From the NCBI RefSeq assembly GCF_000367945.1, contig NZ_KB849179.1, positions 1,947,380-2,011,379 of the forward strand: 64,000 nucleotides of DNA, given 5' to 3'. Source of the DNA: Acinetobacter proteolyticus (GTDB taxonomy: Bacteria; Pseudomonadota; Gammaproteobacteria; Pseudomonadales; Moraxellaceae). Made by a program: the position numbers and the translations under genes. The notes below the pieces were generated by a model. The model saw only the letters and a list, made by a program, of their open reading frames with translations, ran no database searches and was not told the origin of the DNA. Of this stretch, positions 1 through 15,800 are shown piece after piece. Within the stretch, counting starts at the first letter, position 1. The number at the start of each line of letters is the position of its first letter.

Positions 1-830
1 GGTGCAGTTAAGCTGAAATAGCTTGGTGCCCATGCGAGTCCTGTCGTTTCGTTATATAAGCTTTGCCCTTGTTGAACAAGCGTATCTGTATGTAAGTCAA
101 ATGCTGTATGTGCGGTTAAACGCCAGCCTTGGTCATTACTAAATTGTGGGGTGAGTTGACGAATACCAGTACTTGCCCCATTTACATATTGGGTCTGTAA
201 ATTCAAGCTAAAGCTTAGATATTGCGTTTGTATTGCATGGGCACCTGTCATTACTTGCGGAATTTGCAGCCAGACTTTTGCTCCAGTTTGCCATGCTGCA
301 ACGCCGCCCACACTATTGGTCAACCGTTGATTATGTGTCAACTGAGTATCAAATAATGCACTGCTCCAGTTAGAGAAATCACCCTGTACGCCTGTTGTAA
401 TTGAACGAACTAAATCAAGTGTTTGTGACCCAATCTGTAACGTTGCATCCACATGACTGGCTTGATTCAATTGTTTTGCACTGCTGCTAATTTCAATATT
501 GGCATAAAGTTCTTCAACACGACCAACAAGGTCCCACGCTGTCAAACGTAACTGATAAACACCATTCGCAAGTAATGCTGGATTTAAAGCAAAAATATTG
601 AGGTTTTGATTAGTTTGTACTGCTTTAAGTGCAATCTCTTGTAGGCTCTGCCATTGTAATGTTCCAGTGCTGTTACGCGCTATTTCTAGCTTATAGCCCA
701 TCAACTGCTGTTCTTTGATAAACGCCATCAGCTCAGTCGTGCTTTCAATCACAATCGGTGCTGTAGTGATTGCAGCACCACTCAGCTGGCCTTGCCATGT
801 TAAAACAGGCGCGACGTTATCCGATGGATC
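1..830 (-). other. RHS-protein lead-in segment at the visible end of the giant protein
   Basis: After the Ig-like array the protein reads NVAPVLTWQG ... YKLEIARNSTGTLQW ... LNIFALNPALLANGVYQL ... GDFSNWSSALFDTQL ... VWLQIP ... GWRLTAHTAF ... LYNETTGLAWAPSYFSLTA. The same order of features (a 'Y-x-L-E ... W', then 'FDPTLLxNGxYxLRL', then 'GDFGxGW', then 'D/N-x-x-TG ... P ... YxLTAPDG') precedes the YD repeats in many RHS proteins as I know them. This makes RHS/YD repeats and a variable C-terminal domain likely beyond position 1. This is inference; no YD repeat is inside the window. Confidence 0.5.
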
Positions 831-3800
831 TTTGACTCGGATTGTTTCAGTTCGTTGCTGACTAAATCCATCAATATCAATAGTTGTCGCCCGAATTTCA
901 ATCAATCCTGGTTGCTGTCCAGTCAGTTTCATACGACCGGTCGAATCTAAAGTGACTGCCTGCCATAGATCCGTACCTAATGCACTACCACGTACTTCAA
1001 TCACAGTATTCGCAATGGCACTGAAGCTATCTGCTCGTACCGTTGCTGTCACAATTTGTCCTGCAACAACAGGAATGGCTGGTGTCGTTTCGATATGTAG
1101 GTCAGGTTGATATGCTTTTTGCTCTGCAACAACGTTGAAGGTTATTGCTTGGCGGACCGTATCATAACCATCTGAAATACGTGCATAGAATACAAATTTT
1201 CCAACTTGACCCGCACTTGGTGTCCATGACAAACGCCCTGAAGTCGCATCATAGTAAGCACCTTGCGGTAACTGTTCAAAACTGACCGTAAGCGCTTGGG
1301 TTTGTACTGTACCATCTACATCTGAAACATAGATATTACGTTTGTCGCTTAGGCTATTTTGAGCAGCTTTCAGCACATCTAATTGGAACGCTTGGCCGAC
1401 CAATAGTGTTCGATTACTGCTCTGAATGGTCGGTGCTTTATTAATATCCAATACACGGACTTGAACCGTTTTAAGTACTGAAAGCTGACCATCGCTCACC
1501 ATAAAAGTAAGATCAAACGCTTTCTGATCGCTTAAAGCATTATTTACCGTGTCTTGTGCAGGTGTCCATTCAACATAGCCTGTGGTTGCATCGACATAGA
1601 TGCCCGCTGGTGTATTCGCATCATGTACTAACTGATAACGTAACGCATCATTATCGCCATCTTGGGCCAATAAATTAAATGAAAGGGTTTCACCTTCATA
1701 TACCAGTTGTAATGGTACGCTGGTAAATACAGGCTGTTGATTCACATTGGCAACTTGGATTTGAATATTACGATTGAGCTGCGCACTCCCATCCGTCACG
1801 CGAACACTAAAGTTATATTGACCTAATTGTGTTGTCCCTAAACTGCTTTGTGCAGCAAACATCGATGGCAACCACTTAAATACAAGCTGGCTTTGACCAT
1901 TCCCTAGTGCTTGCGTTGTAACATTGACCCCTCGAGGTAAGGCACTAAAGGACCAATACAATTGATCTAAGTCTGCATCCTTGACCGTCATCGTCCATGT
2001 CAACTGCTGACCTTCTTGGGCCTTCAGAATAATTTGATCAGCTTGCTGTTCTACGCTACCACCTTGTTGTACCTGAACATCAAGCAATTCTGGTGCAAGA
2101 TTATTTGCACGCACGACAATACGAATATCTTGTGCTACTACATTCGGTACAGCAACAAAGCCTTCAGGCACGGCATAGCCTAAATCTTTAGGTGGTAAGC
2201 CCAGATCAGAGACTTGAACACTTAAATCATATTGGCCAATTTGGCTCGCAGTAGGAGTCCAAACAATTTCAGCATAACCATAAGTGGTACTTTGCAGAAG
2301 TTGAGCACCTGCAGGTAGACCCTGCACGATATAGTTCAGGGTATCTTGATCTAAATCAATTACTGCGACTGGAATACGAATTTGTTGCCCAACCACGGCG
2401 ACATTTCGTGTCGGCACACTGAGGCTAGGTGCTTCGCTATAACTTCTTACCGTCACAACAAAACTCTTACGCTCAATCTGAACTTGATTAATATCACCAT
2501 CGCCATTGTCTTTTGCGGTTACGGTAATGGTGTAATCACCACGATGTCCAGCTTGAGGTGCAAAACGAATCACCCCTTTAACATGACTACCAGACTGGAC
2601 TTGGGTATAGGTTGCAAAGTTTGGTAAGCCTTCAATTTGTAATTCAATTGGATTACCGTCTTTATCCGTTGCAGAGACAGGAATCTCAATGACAGCACCT
2701 TTATCCACAATCACACTTTCAAGTGCACCGATCTCTGGAGTACGGTTTGCATTGAGCACATTAATGCTAAAGGTACGCTCTGTCGACAGTACTTGACCTG
2801 TTCCATTGCCATCATCTGTTGCAATGACCTTCACCTTATAAATACCCGCCTGTTGATAGGTCGGATTCCAGTAAATTTCCAAGGTTTCAGGATCAAATGT
2901 CGCACCTTCAGGTAAACCTGTCACTTGATATGTGACCGAGGCAGGCACATCAGACATCTGAACAGCCTGGCTTTGAGGGTGTGATTTAAACGCGGGTTCA
3001 AAGCCTGGGTTATCCGGGTCAAATGCAAAAACACTTAAACGGAGACTTGCCCCCTCCAATACCGTCCATGTCGAGCTAGATTCGAACTGTGGCGCAGCAT
3101 TGGCATTGTTTACCACCAATGTAAGTGTTTGAGTTGCAACAGTCCGTACAGGAATGCCCCCATTAGTTGGGGTATAAGTTGCCACTAAACGAATTGGGAT
3201 CTCATAGTTACCCGCCTGAGCATAACCTGGGGTCCATTCTAACCATCCGGTTTCTTTATTCAGGATAGCGCCACTTGGTAACCACTCTGCACTATAGCTT
3301 AGTTTGATTTCCTGTCCAGAATACTGCATCAGTCCATGAGGTAGATTACCTGCCAGTTGTAAACTAAAACGTTCACCTTCCCGTAATTGCTGTGCTGCCA
3401 CAGGCAAGAGCACTGGTTTTTCATATCCTTGCTTGACCGTAATATTAAACTGGTAACGACTTTCATGTTTGGCATCTGAAACGACCAACTCAATATTTTC
3501 ATAATAACCCGCTTGGTCAAACGCAGGTGTCCATGTCAACTTCCCAGTTGCAACGTCGAATTCAGCACCCGCTGGTAAATTACGTACCGTCATGCTCAAA
3601 CGATCGCTGTCTTCATCCGTAGCTAACAATTGTTGGCTCAGGCTTTGACCTTCTGTTAAAACAATATCTCTGATTGCAGCAATAACAGGGACATGATTTG
3701 CCCCATCAACCTGAAGCTTGAGACGTTTAAGCGCAACGCCCCCTCGACTGTCGACAACTTTCAACAAGATCTCACTATCTACTCGATCTTGAGTTGTTGC

Positions 3801-6800
3801 TGTCCAACGAAGTTGCGCATGTGCTTGATAACCTTGATCAGAAGGTTGTCCCGTTGTGGTTGCATCAATACTGACACCTTGAGGTGCCTCAACAATGCTC
3901 CAATAGAACTGATTACCATCTTGATCAATCGCAGTTAAATCTAAAGTCCAGCTTTCATTCACTTTAGCCTTAAGCTTCGTCTCATCAAAGTGAATCACTG
4001 GCGGTTGATTATCATAAGGAAGTGCATAAATCTGATGTGCTAAATCAAATTTTAATAAACGTGCAGCATCTTTAGACACGGTTAAGTCTTCTGCTTTCAC
4101 CACAGAGACCGTGATACCCGTTAAACTTTCACCAGCTTTTAAACTGCCGCCATGTGCTTGTAAATAACCACTAATATCCAATAACCACAATTCACTCTGT
4201 AGTCCTTGACCTTGTGTTGCCGAAACAATGCCACCATTAAAGTAGTGACCCGGATCAAGCAACAATAATAATGGGCCTTGGATACTATCCTGACCAATAT
4301 TGGTCAGTTTCACATCATAACTGACCGTACCATTGAGACGATCGGCACGCGTTTTTTCAAATTCAATGTGAACAAATGCGCTGTAATCGGTGACTGTCGT
4401 AAATGCTGCGGTATAGACACCCTCAAGACGAGTCTGTTTCGCACTTTGTAGGTTCGATGAGACCTCAAGTCGCCATTGACCTGCTGCAATATTTGGTAAA
4501 GTCAAAGTCACGCTGTTGGTTGCTTTATCCCATTGCACAGATTCAGGCAGCAGAACTTGATTTATATTTTTACCCATTCCAACAATACGATAGTTCGCTG
4601 GATTCAATACACTTGCAACGTCTGTACTATCATTTCCATTGTTGCCCAACCACATCGCCTGATCAAAGCTTAAAGTTGCATGACTCAACGGAAGAGGTAA
4701 ATATGCTCCATCCTGAATTGAGCTAGCAATCACCGTTGGTGCTTTAATCAGTGCAATCTCGTCAATACGATTGGTTTGTGCCACCAAAATTCGCTGATCA
4801 TGAGTGATAATAATGGACTCGCCGCGTGAACCACCTTGCGCCAGTTGAATAGCCTGACGTTTGGCTAAGCTGATCATCCAAACAGCAGCATTGTCTTGCT
4901 TGAGCAGTGATTTGCTACTACTGGTGAATTGTTGACTGTTATTGGCCGAAGCAAATAATAAGCCTTCAAATGCGGTGCCCTTTTGTCCAAACACCAAACT
5001 ATCAATTAAACCATTGAGCGTGTATTCAATCTCAGCCCGCCCTTTAGTTTTACCTGTCAGCGGTAGACTAATGATATCGGTCTTACCAATATGAGAAAGA
5101 ATATTCGAACTTGTCCAACGTACAGCCCATAAGCGGCCATCTGGTGCAAAACTTAAATCAGAGACCAAGGCATTAGAGAAGTGCGTCCATTGCTGTCCTA
5201 CTGGCGCATGAAGATCAAAAATCTCAATCCCATTTCCAGATGAAACATAGAGTCGATCTGTTTCTGGCTCAACAGCTAAAGCATGGGTTAATGGCTCATT
5301 CGCAGGACCTTTAATACGCTCAATAATCTGACCAGTCGAGTAATCCAGTAACCAAAGCTCTTGACCCGTCAACACCCATAATTGTCCTTTTGAATCGATC
5401 GCCATATCCATAATCGGCTGATCAAAGGTATAAAGTGGTTTTTGTTGTGTACCGCCGTCTGTTGCATAAATAAACAGTTGATTACGATACTGACCAGCAC
5501 TCACCAGAATGCGCTGGTCTGGCAACTCGACCATGGCCATTGCGCCGACTTCACCTTGACTCGCATTAAAACCACTTGCAAAAGCATTGAGACTAAACGG
5601 CGATAAAATTGAGTTTAAGTCTGTACTTTGATTTTTATCAATTTGACCCGTTAAACCTTTTTGCGCTTCGACAAAAATAGCGTTATTTAAATAACTTCGA
5701 TCTGGTGTTGCTTGAGGTATTTGTGTTGTTTGCTGTAGAGATTCATTGCTACCTATTTCGGTCAATAATTGCTGTCTAGAACCATCGTCAGGTAAAACTG
5801 AATTGGTTACTTTAGCGACCTCTTGATTTCCTGCAATATCCGTTGCCACTGCCAAGAACTCATATTGAACACCCGGCTTTCCAATAAACAGCAACTCACC
5901 TTTCGCTTGCACCAGTTGCTTTTGCCAGATTTTGAAATCACCGCCATTTTCAGCAACATAAAGGGTGACATGTTTGATACCACTGCTATCGTCTTGTGCA
6001 GACCACTGTACTTGGTAATGAACTTGGCTCGCATCTGTACTTTGCTGTGAAACAACTTGTAGCGTTGTTACTGGACGTTGATTATCTAAAACATATAATG
6101 AGGTTTGGCTATCTACAGGTGGGGTATTATTGAGGTAAATACGCGCCTTTGTCTCAATATCTTCATTCGACTTCGCGGTTTCAATCGACTGAATGGTATA
6201 CCCAACAAAACCTTTACTATTTCCATCCAATTTTAATAAACGGTGTAAGTTTTGAGTTGAAAGCTCGCCCGTATTTGGATCAATGGCTTGAATCAACCAA
6301 GTAACAACGCGATTTTCTGCATCAATACCTGCACTTACACGCAAGATAAAACCAAGACTGCCAGTGAAATCAAAATCACTGCTAAAACTGCTTCGATTTT
6401 CTGGAACATGAATATTGATATCCCCAATCTTCATATCCGTTAAACGGAGTGTATATGGGTCCAGTTGTTCATCAATTGCCGTCACTAGACGAATTTGATG
6501 CAATGATTGTTCAGCAGTATTTTGGAAGCTGATCTTAAATGGTAATGCAGTTTCACTCGGAACATAGCTTTTACCATCGGTATGCGGCATCACGGTTGGA
6601 CCTTGTACATGTACAGCATCCGTATTTACAGCCGCAATTTGCTCTAGATATTGCGTTAAGGCAAGTGCCTGTGCCCCAATAGGATTAAAGTCTTCATCCA
6701 ATAAGCCCAAATGACGTAAATATTCGAGTTGTGATTTACCACCTGCAAAAATATTAAAATTAATGAAGTGTTTATTGTTTTCACTATTTAAAATCAGATC

Positions 6801-9800
6801 TTCTGGCTTAATATTCTTAGGCACTGGACTTAATGCAAAACCACCATCTTCACCTGTGCGTACTTCATAATACTCAATTTGTGCTTTAAGCGCCTCCGGA
6901 TTACCCGCCCATTTCGAGGTATCACCATACCATTTTTGCATTTGCTCAAAGAATGACAAGACACTTGCTTTAGTTTGATAATTTTCGCCCGCTTTGGCCA
7001 ACAGAATCCCTGTTGCTAAGTTTGCGGTGAGGCTCAGAACCTGAACGCTCTCTCGAATTGCGGGTGCCTGATTTTCAGGACGTAATAATCCGCCTTCTTC
7101 TAAGGCGGCAAGCCAACCTTGCACCCATTGTGTTTCATCCGCAGCCAAGGCTTTCAAACTCACATTGGCAGACGTGTCTTTTAAAATCGCATCACGCATT
7201 TTTAATGCATGTTTGATTTGATCCTGAATAAATTCAGCACGTGTAATTGGTGTGGCGGCAGCGGCAATATTAAAGCGGAAATCTAGGGCTAAAAGCTCGT
7301 TTTTGGTTAAACGCTCTTCTGGATCCAAGAAGCGAGTCGCTAAACCAGCTGCAATTTTATTGAGATCATAGACCCCATTGTTCAGCAAACCTTGTGCTTT
7401 CCAATCAGGATGGATCATATAGAGTTGTTCACGCAACCCTTCAAAATCCATATTGATCCATTCTTTTAAACCTGGGTAGGTTTTGATATTAAAAGTAAAA
7501 CCAGTAAACCCAGAGGCATTGACATCAAAGGCATAGCCTGGTGCTAGGTTAATACCTGAGGTATTTAATGTGCCATCTAAATTCGCCCAAGCAATTTGAT
7601 TCAGTTTATTTTTATCGGTTGGTGTGGTGCCATATTGTTGGGTATTCGCCTGATCACCAAGGATCACACCCGAAGGTTGACCACCAACATTTGAACCAAA
7701 AATAATGAAAGGCAGATTTAAACCCTCAATTAATGATTCATTATAGCCCATCTCCACCGCACCAATATCCAAACGAACATATGGTGTATCGACGTTGGTG
7801 AGACTTTGCAGAGAAACACTATAATTACCCGTCTCACCTGGAGCAATTTGACTCGCGCCACCTAAGCCAATGGTCACATCAGGCTCGATGGCACGCTCGA
7901 CCAAGTAACGATATGGCTCTACAATTCGATCACCATTCGGATTCGTCACTACAATATCATACAAGCCATGTGGAACTTGACGAAGATCAAATACAGCTCG
8001 GATATGTGTAGCATCAAGTACTTGCCAACGCTCTGGTTCTATTTCAAATACACCAGGACGGCTCAGTTTAACTAAAGCACCAGCCGAGAACTGCGCCCCA
8101 TAAATATCCATAGTGACCCAGCGATAATCATTCGTCCCTGTTCCACCTTGATCGGGTGTGACTTTCGTAATCGATAAAGGTAGGGTTTCTGCAATAATTT
8201 TTGCTAGTGTATTTTTAGCAGAATTGCTTGATTTCACTAGAATATAATAAGTACCCGCTTTCGTCGTTGGTACCAATAATTCTTGGTCAGGTGAATTTGC
8301 TAAAGTATAGGCATAATCATATTGCCCCGTACTCGGTACGCCTTCATAACGAATGTATATTTCATTCGAGCCACTAAGCGCACTCGAATCTAAACGTACA
8401 CGTAAAGTTTCACCTAAACCAACCTCAAGTTTATAGAGATACTGATCACCACTGCTGAGTGTCAAATCTGTATTGGTATTGAGTAATAGTTTAGGTACTG
8501 TCACCGTAAATGTTGAGGCTGAAGCAGCTTCATTATTTGCTTCTGCTGGTGCAATATTTAAACCTGTTTCAGTATAAACAATGCTCCCCTCATACACTTC
8601 ATTATAAATATCTGGACGGACAACAATATACCATTGACCATCTTGAACCGTCGGTAAGAGCGCTTCAATGAAACCTGTATACTGTTGCTGCGCTGCTAAT
8701 CCACCTTGATGAGTGAAACGCCCCAATAAAATATCCTGATTATCCCAAGTATTATTTCGAGATAGATAAACGGCATCAGACCACTGACCATGCGCTTGAT
8801 AGTCCGCGACATTTTTAACGATGTACTCAACGCGAATCTTCTCACCCGTTTTCGTTTGCGCTGGCAATACAATATCGCTGACTTGTAAATCAACAGGGTC
8901 AGGTTGAATAATAAGTAATGGCTGTTCAGCAGCAAGGGTGTTATTCAGATCATTTTCAAACTCTAAAACACTACCTGTTGCTCCATCACGATAATAAGCA
9001 GGATCTGTCACTACAAAGACATAATATGTCCCGCTCATCTCGGTTGAAATCTGGGCTTGAATTGAGGCAGAGTACTCAGCATTTGCCGCTAAGCCGCCAC
9101 TATGATTCACAAAGCCTAAAAGTTTATCTTTATTTAAATCAAGTACTCGGTCAGTAGACAAATAAATCAAGTCTGTCCACGAACCTTGATCTGATGGCGT
9201 TTTTCCACCAAGATTTTTTACGATATATGAGATATCGATTTTTTGACCTGAAATCACACTAGTTGGGCTAGTTACAGCGCTTACTTGTAAATCTGGTGGG
9301 CTAACAAAGTTGATTGTTAGAGCAATTGATTTTTCGTTATTACCTTCATCTTTAAATTCTAAAACCGTTCCTTGATCTAACCCATTTGGTTTTTTGATGG
9401 TATCTAGATTTTTACGGATACTAGATGGACGATCATTTGAAGTTTTACCGGCATTGAAATAATTGGTATCTGCTTTAATAATCAGATTAAAATGACCACC
9501 AATTGCAGCGGGTACGGTAAATGTTGCTGATCGTGTATAGGTTTCCCCAACCTTCAGAACATCTTCTAAAACCACTAACTTCACTTTACCTGCTATTTCG
9601 GTATATTCACCACGATCTATGACCGGATAGTCAGAAGCATCCAGAGTATTGTCGATCGATAAATAAACCCCATCATACCAACTCTTCACTCGTGTATCGC
9701 GAGTCCCTGTATTTTTAACAGTCCACGTCACCGTAACTGTTTCACCTGAATTCGGATTGGAGTTGGAAATTTGGACATCTTGAATGACTAAATCAGGCTC

Positions 9801-12800
9801 TCGATACACCACATTAAATGAGGTCGAAATAACATTATTTTGTATGAGGTTATTTTCAAATACTGCTTTTTGATAAGATTCCAAAATAAATTTATTATCT
9901 GTACCATTGAGGGCATCCAAAGGAATAAATGGCTTACCACCAAGACTTAAAGCTGCATCACTGAACACATAAATATAGTATTGTCCATCATAGCCAGCAG
10001 GAATGCTGAATTGGCCTGTCGTGGTGTAGCTTGCCCCTGATTTTAATCCTTGTGCATTGGAATGCTCCACCGAACCAATCAGTGTCGAATACTCTGGACG
10101 ATATTCTGGATATGCACTAATAACAATATAATCCATCCATGAGCGTGTACCAGTCCAAACATCTGCCCCTTTATTTTCGATAGTCCAAGAAACATTGACC
10201 GTCTCACCAGAAAATACTTGTGGATCAACAATAACTTTTGTCGCAACTAAATCTGATGCCGATGCAGTCACGCTAGAAGCCACCGCAGCAGTATTGTTTT
10301 CTTTAACTTTCTCTTGCTTAACCTTATCGTTTGTGTCTTTCAGTTGCTTACTATTGGTCTGAACAACTAACTGTAAACCTGTCACTGATGGAGCCAATAA
10401 AGGAATAACCTGCTCTACAGTGTAAGTTTCGTTGTAACCCAACTTTCTAGTTTGAATAAATTCACCGAGTTTCCAACGAATAGTGGCTTTAGAGAGATCT
10501 GTATTATCAGCTAACCAAACTTCATCGGTCCAAGTGCCTTCAAACTCATCGGCACGGTTCTTCACCGTATAGCTAAATTGATAACTTCCCCCAGCAACAG
10601 CCTGAACTGGCGCTTGAATATCAACTACAGTAAAGTCTGGTGGTGAGAAACCTAAAATATCAATCGCTCTTGCTTTATAGTTATTATTATCGACCTGTGT
10701 TGGATCATCCAAATTAATATTGGTTGCAAGGGTATCTTCTAAAATAGCATCATAGGTATCACTCCAGACCGTAATATAATACCGACCAGAATATGTCCCT
10801 TCAGGTATTGTGACCGTTATTTGCCCTAAATAGTCCTCTCCAACCTCAAGCAACCCGGTATGACGGATATCACCTAATTTTTTATCCCCTTTAGAAGGAT
10901 CTGGTTGGCGCTTATCAACCGTCAACCAAACGCTATCGATCCAGCTATTTATACTACTTTGATCACCCTGCGTCTTGGCAGAACCTTTATTGCTTACCTT
11001 ATAATCAACCGTAATTTTACTACCATGACTCGCTTGATCAGGTGCAATCACATCACTGGTCACAATATCGGCAAAAGGTGTCGGCTCAACATAAAGCTTT
11101 TCTACCCGAATATTATTATTTTCATTCGGATATTCATCGATGCTGTTGCCAGCATCAGATACGACGATAATATAAACATCTCCGCGATAACGTAATGGTA
11201 CGGTAAATTCATCTGTAATGGTGGTATAGCTTTGAGTTGGGGCTAATGCTGATCCGCTATCATAACGCCCAATCAACATATCATCAGAACTCAACTTACC
11301 ATCAAGAGATAAGTAAACAGAGTCCTTCCATTGACTACTGGTGACCAATGGTCCCATATTGCTGACTGTAAATTTGACACTGCCTTTGCCACCAGCAATG
11401 ATTTTTTCTGGTGCCTCTATCTTCGTAACTCGTAGATCTGGACGAGGATTTAAATCCACCCGTAAGATATCATCAGAAATTAAACGATTATTTAAACGTG
11501 CAGCAGCATGTTCATAAATTTGACTGTTCGTGTTTTTACCTAAATCAGCATTGGTCACAACCTCTAAACGCCATGCCCCCTCTAAACGCGAAGGTAGTCC
11601 TACTTTTTCTGTTCGAGTATAGGTTTTACCGATTTCCAAGCCTTGTGTATAACTATAATTTCCTAAATAGATTGGAGATTTACTACCATCTAAAGAAATT
11701 AACCGAACACTATCAATCCAGCTGCCTGTCGCATTTTTACCCGATTGGTTACGGACACTCCAACTAAACTCAACTTCCGTCCCCTCATATGCAGTTTCTG
11801 GAAGTGTAATATTTTCTACAATAAGATCAGGATATTCTGCCAGTTGGACTTGGGTCGTTAAGCCTAACTTCTGATTATTGTCCCCATATATAAACTCAAA
11901 TACACTATTCCCTGTATTTGTACTCATATTTATATAGTAAGTACCAGACAATCCATTTGGTAGGGTAATTGCCAAAGAATGTTCATAACCTTGGTTTGCA
12001 GCTAAATAGCCCAAATGTTGAATGGATCCCAATTCCCAGATTTGCCCTTTGCCATCAGCCTGACTACTTAACCAAATACGGTCAACCCAAGTATCTTTAT
12101 CTGTAATACCAATCCCTTGGTTGGAAACAGACCATTTTACCGTGGTTGTTGAACCACTGATTAATTGCTGAGTATTGTCAATTGATAAACTATTGACCTG
12201 TAAATCTGCGTAAGCCTTTGGCATTACGTCAACGATATGATCGGATTTTGCGGTGTTGTTCGCCTCTAAATCATTTTCCCAAACTTGTTTTAAACTATCT
12301 GTTTGAACAAAGATATAACCATGTTTAGTAAAGTTTGGACCAAATCGATATTGAACAGATGAAGTATAACTTGCGTCTTTTTCAAGTGCTCCATCATGGA
12401 TAACTTTAGCTAAAACAATATCATCTGAATTACCTAGGATATCATCACTAGAATAAATCACCGTATCTGTCCACGTTGTATTGAGCCCAACGCCAGTGCC
12501 GATATTTGATACGGTCCATTCCACTTTTAATGTTGCAGGATCAGCAATTGTTTGAGTTGGTACACTGATATTTTTAACAACTAAATCAGCATATTCTGCC
12601 TTCGCAATTTCAAGGCTTTGTGAATATTGATTATTATCTTCCGCATTATATTCAGCATTTTTATTACTTGCATCAGTAACAATAATAAGACGCCAATGCC
12701 CAGATAAATGCTGTGGAATTTTATAATTCAGTACAGATGAAATAGATGATGAACTGCCGATTTCGGTATGGAGTACTTCACCAATTTTAATGTCACTACC

Positions 12801-15800
12801 ATCAATTGCATCATCAAGTGATAGGTAAACAATATCCTTAACCTGAGCAGCTTTTGCACTCCCTTGATTGTAGGTTGTCCATGAGATATCAATATTCTGA
12901 CCACCTTGTAGAACTCCCGTCGTTTTTAAATTACCAACAACAAGATCAGGGCTCACCATTTCAATTACAGTATTTGCTGTATGGCTAACCACATCTAACT
13001 CACGCACGTAATTATGAACATCAGAAGTCACCTCTAACTTCCATTGTCCTAATGCAATATTTGGTACGTTAACCCACACTTCCTGAACAAATTTTTCCCC
13101 TTTTGCAATAGCACGATTAAAAGAGGTAGGAGAGATTGATAAATTATATATCTGGCTAGGGTTATTGCTATTAATCAATCGAACACGGTCATAGACCAAA
13201 CCGGTAAAATCTGCTGTTCCCGTATTATTTAAGGTATATGTGAGCTTTACTTGGTTACCTGATTGCCATTGCGTTTGAACCTGAACATCAGAAATTTGAA
13301 GATCGGGTAATTTTTCCCCCTCTAAAACAATCGGCTGAGAAACAACAATATTATTTTGCGTGTGCTCCGGCTCATAAGCAGCACCATAACTATCTGTTTT
13401 AACAAATAAATAATACTGTCCGAGGTTTCCATTTAATGAAAAGTCAAGATAGGCTTGATAAGACTCTCCAACTGTCAAAGCACCCGTACGCGTCACAGAA
13501 CCTAATACCGTTGCACTTGAATCAAATGTTGACTTGGTTGAAATATAAACCGTATCGACCCAACGATTAATATCTGTTGTCAAATTACCGTTATTGGAGA
13601 CTTTCCAACTCACACGCCCTAATTCATTACGACCTAATACAGTCGGGAGTTGAACAATTTCAGGACTCAGATCAGCATATGTTTTTATAATATTAAACTG
13701 GGCAGAAATGACCTGATTATTTGCTCTAGTATCTGGTTCTTTGATGTTTTGATTAACATCAGTCACTACAGCAATATAGTAACTGCCTTGTAGACGTGGT
13801 GGGATTGTGAGCGAGATATCTTGTTGATAGCTTTCGCCAACCGCTAGATTTTTGACGCGATTATAGTTTGCTAAAATAATATCATCGGCATTCCCAATAA
13901 TCGCATCCCGACTTAAAATAATACGATCAACCCATTGACCTTCTGCTGCTTCATCACCGCTGTTTGTTACAGTCCATTGAATTTTGGCTGTATTTCCTGC
14001 ACCCACATTTGTTGGAACAATAACTTGAGAGACACTAAGATCTGCATAAGTTTGCGCTGTAGAACTAAATGTTGCGGCTAAGCTATTATTTGCTTCAGCA
14101 TTACCTACAGAATTGACTTCGTAGACAATACCCTGCCCAGCAATATTACTATCTGCAGTAACTTCAATAATAAATTGGCCAATACCATCTACACCTTCAG
14201 GCATCGTGAAGCTGAAACTACGATTACGTATCTCACCTGCCAAAATCGGCAAAGCATCCTGCCCATTAAATGCAACGGCAAAATTTAATATCACTTTACC
14301 AGCGCTACCATCTGGATTTTTTGTACGGACAGTCAGTCGATCTTGATAATTTGTAGGCGTTGCCACACTTCCTTGGTTAACATCTTGCCATACAGCGGTG
14401 ACAAGATCTCCAGCCTGAATTTTTGATTGCAAAAATTGTAAATTTTTAACCACTAAATCTGGTCCAGCAATCACCTCAATCCGAGCTTCGTTATCATTCT
14501 CTAATGAACCGTCTTGACTGAATTCAGGAATCGAATTTAAAGCGTCGACTTTAACTTTTATCAAAAACTGTCCAATCGCATAAATATCCGATGGCCAAAC
14601 AAAATTGAATTGACGTTTGATTTCACTATTCTGAGCTAAACTTTGCGCAGACATTAAAATATCTTGAGCAACAACAATCGACCCTGTCGTAATATTAATT
14701 ATTTCAACTCTTTCTATCCATGAACCAGATGCAGGCGCTTGGCCAGAGTTTTTAACATCCCAATTTAAAGTAACGGAATCACCAGACTGCCAATTATGTG
14801 CAGGTGTCAATGTGATGTGATCTACCGATAAGTTAGGATAATTTCTAAACTCACTACTAAACGATATGACAGCTTGATTGTTTTTCCGCGATTCAGATGT
14901 TTCCTTTTGCTGATTATAGAAGTCAGCTTCAACAATGATTTCAAAATCACCAACACCAAGGCGGCCCTCTGGTAACTTAATAAGTACAGTACGGTTAATA
15001 GATTGATTAACTAAAAGGGCACCAGAACTCTGTTCAGAATATAAAACTAAGCTCTCAGCGATAATTTCCCCTGTACTTTTATTTTTTATCAAAACTCGAT
15101 CCGTAAAATCTCCAAAAGAATTACTGTTTCCGATATTTGTTGCAGTCCAGCTTATCTCCAACTGACTGCCTGATTTGATCATATCACCATCCGTGCTACG
15201 TACTTTTAGCTCGTTTATCGATAGATCAACTCGTGAAGCATTGTTTTCTAAATCAATGACGACTGGATTAGAGGCTGCATGAACATATACCGCCATACGG
15301 AATGGTAGTTCAATATCATCACGATTGAGTTCATCAAATAGAATCGTATACACACCTGAAACGGTGACAACAAACTCTGAGCCCAGATTATTGATATCAT
15401 TTCTTGAAATGACTTGCTGACGACCATATGGATCTATCACGATCAATTGAGTGGTATAGTTTTGTTTCCATTGTCCATTGTAATAGTTATAACTTTGTGC
15501 AATTAACTCATCAAAATCGATAAATATACGATCTCCAGCATTTGCTGTAATCTGATATGCAGATAGCTCCCCTTCGGGTTTAAGACGATCTTCAACAATT
15601 TGCCCACTGCTGAGTTGCTGTGCCTGAGTTAAATCTAGAAGTTTAAAGCCATAGACCTGCTGACTAAAAGAAGCTGTTTGAACCTTAACTCTATAAGTAC
15701 CTGCATTTAATGATAACAATCTGCTATTGATCAGATTATTTGAATAATCAGAAAAAACTGTATTCCCCGAACGATCAATAATCGTAAATAAAAGGTTTGA

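Noticed and set aside
4403..4726. Plus-strand frames of 60-110 codons inside 1-26453
   Set aside because: All are shadows of the giant minus-strand frame and have no ribosome sites or recognisable motifs.
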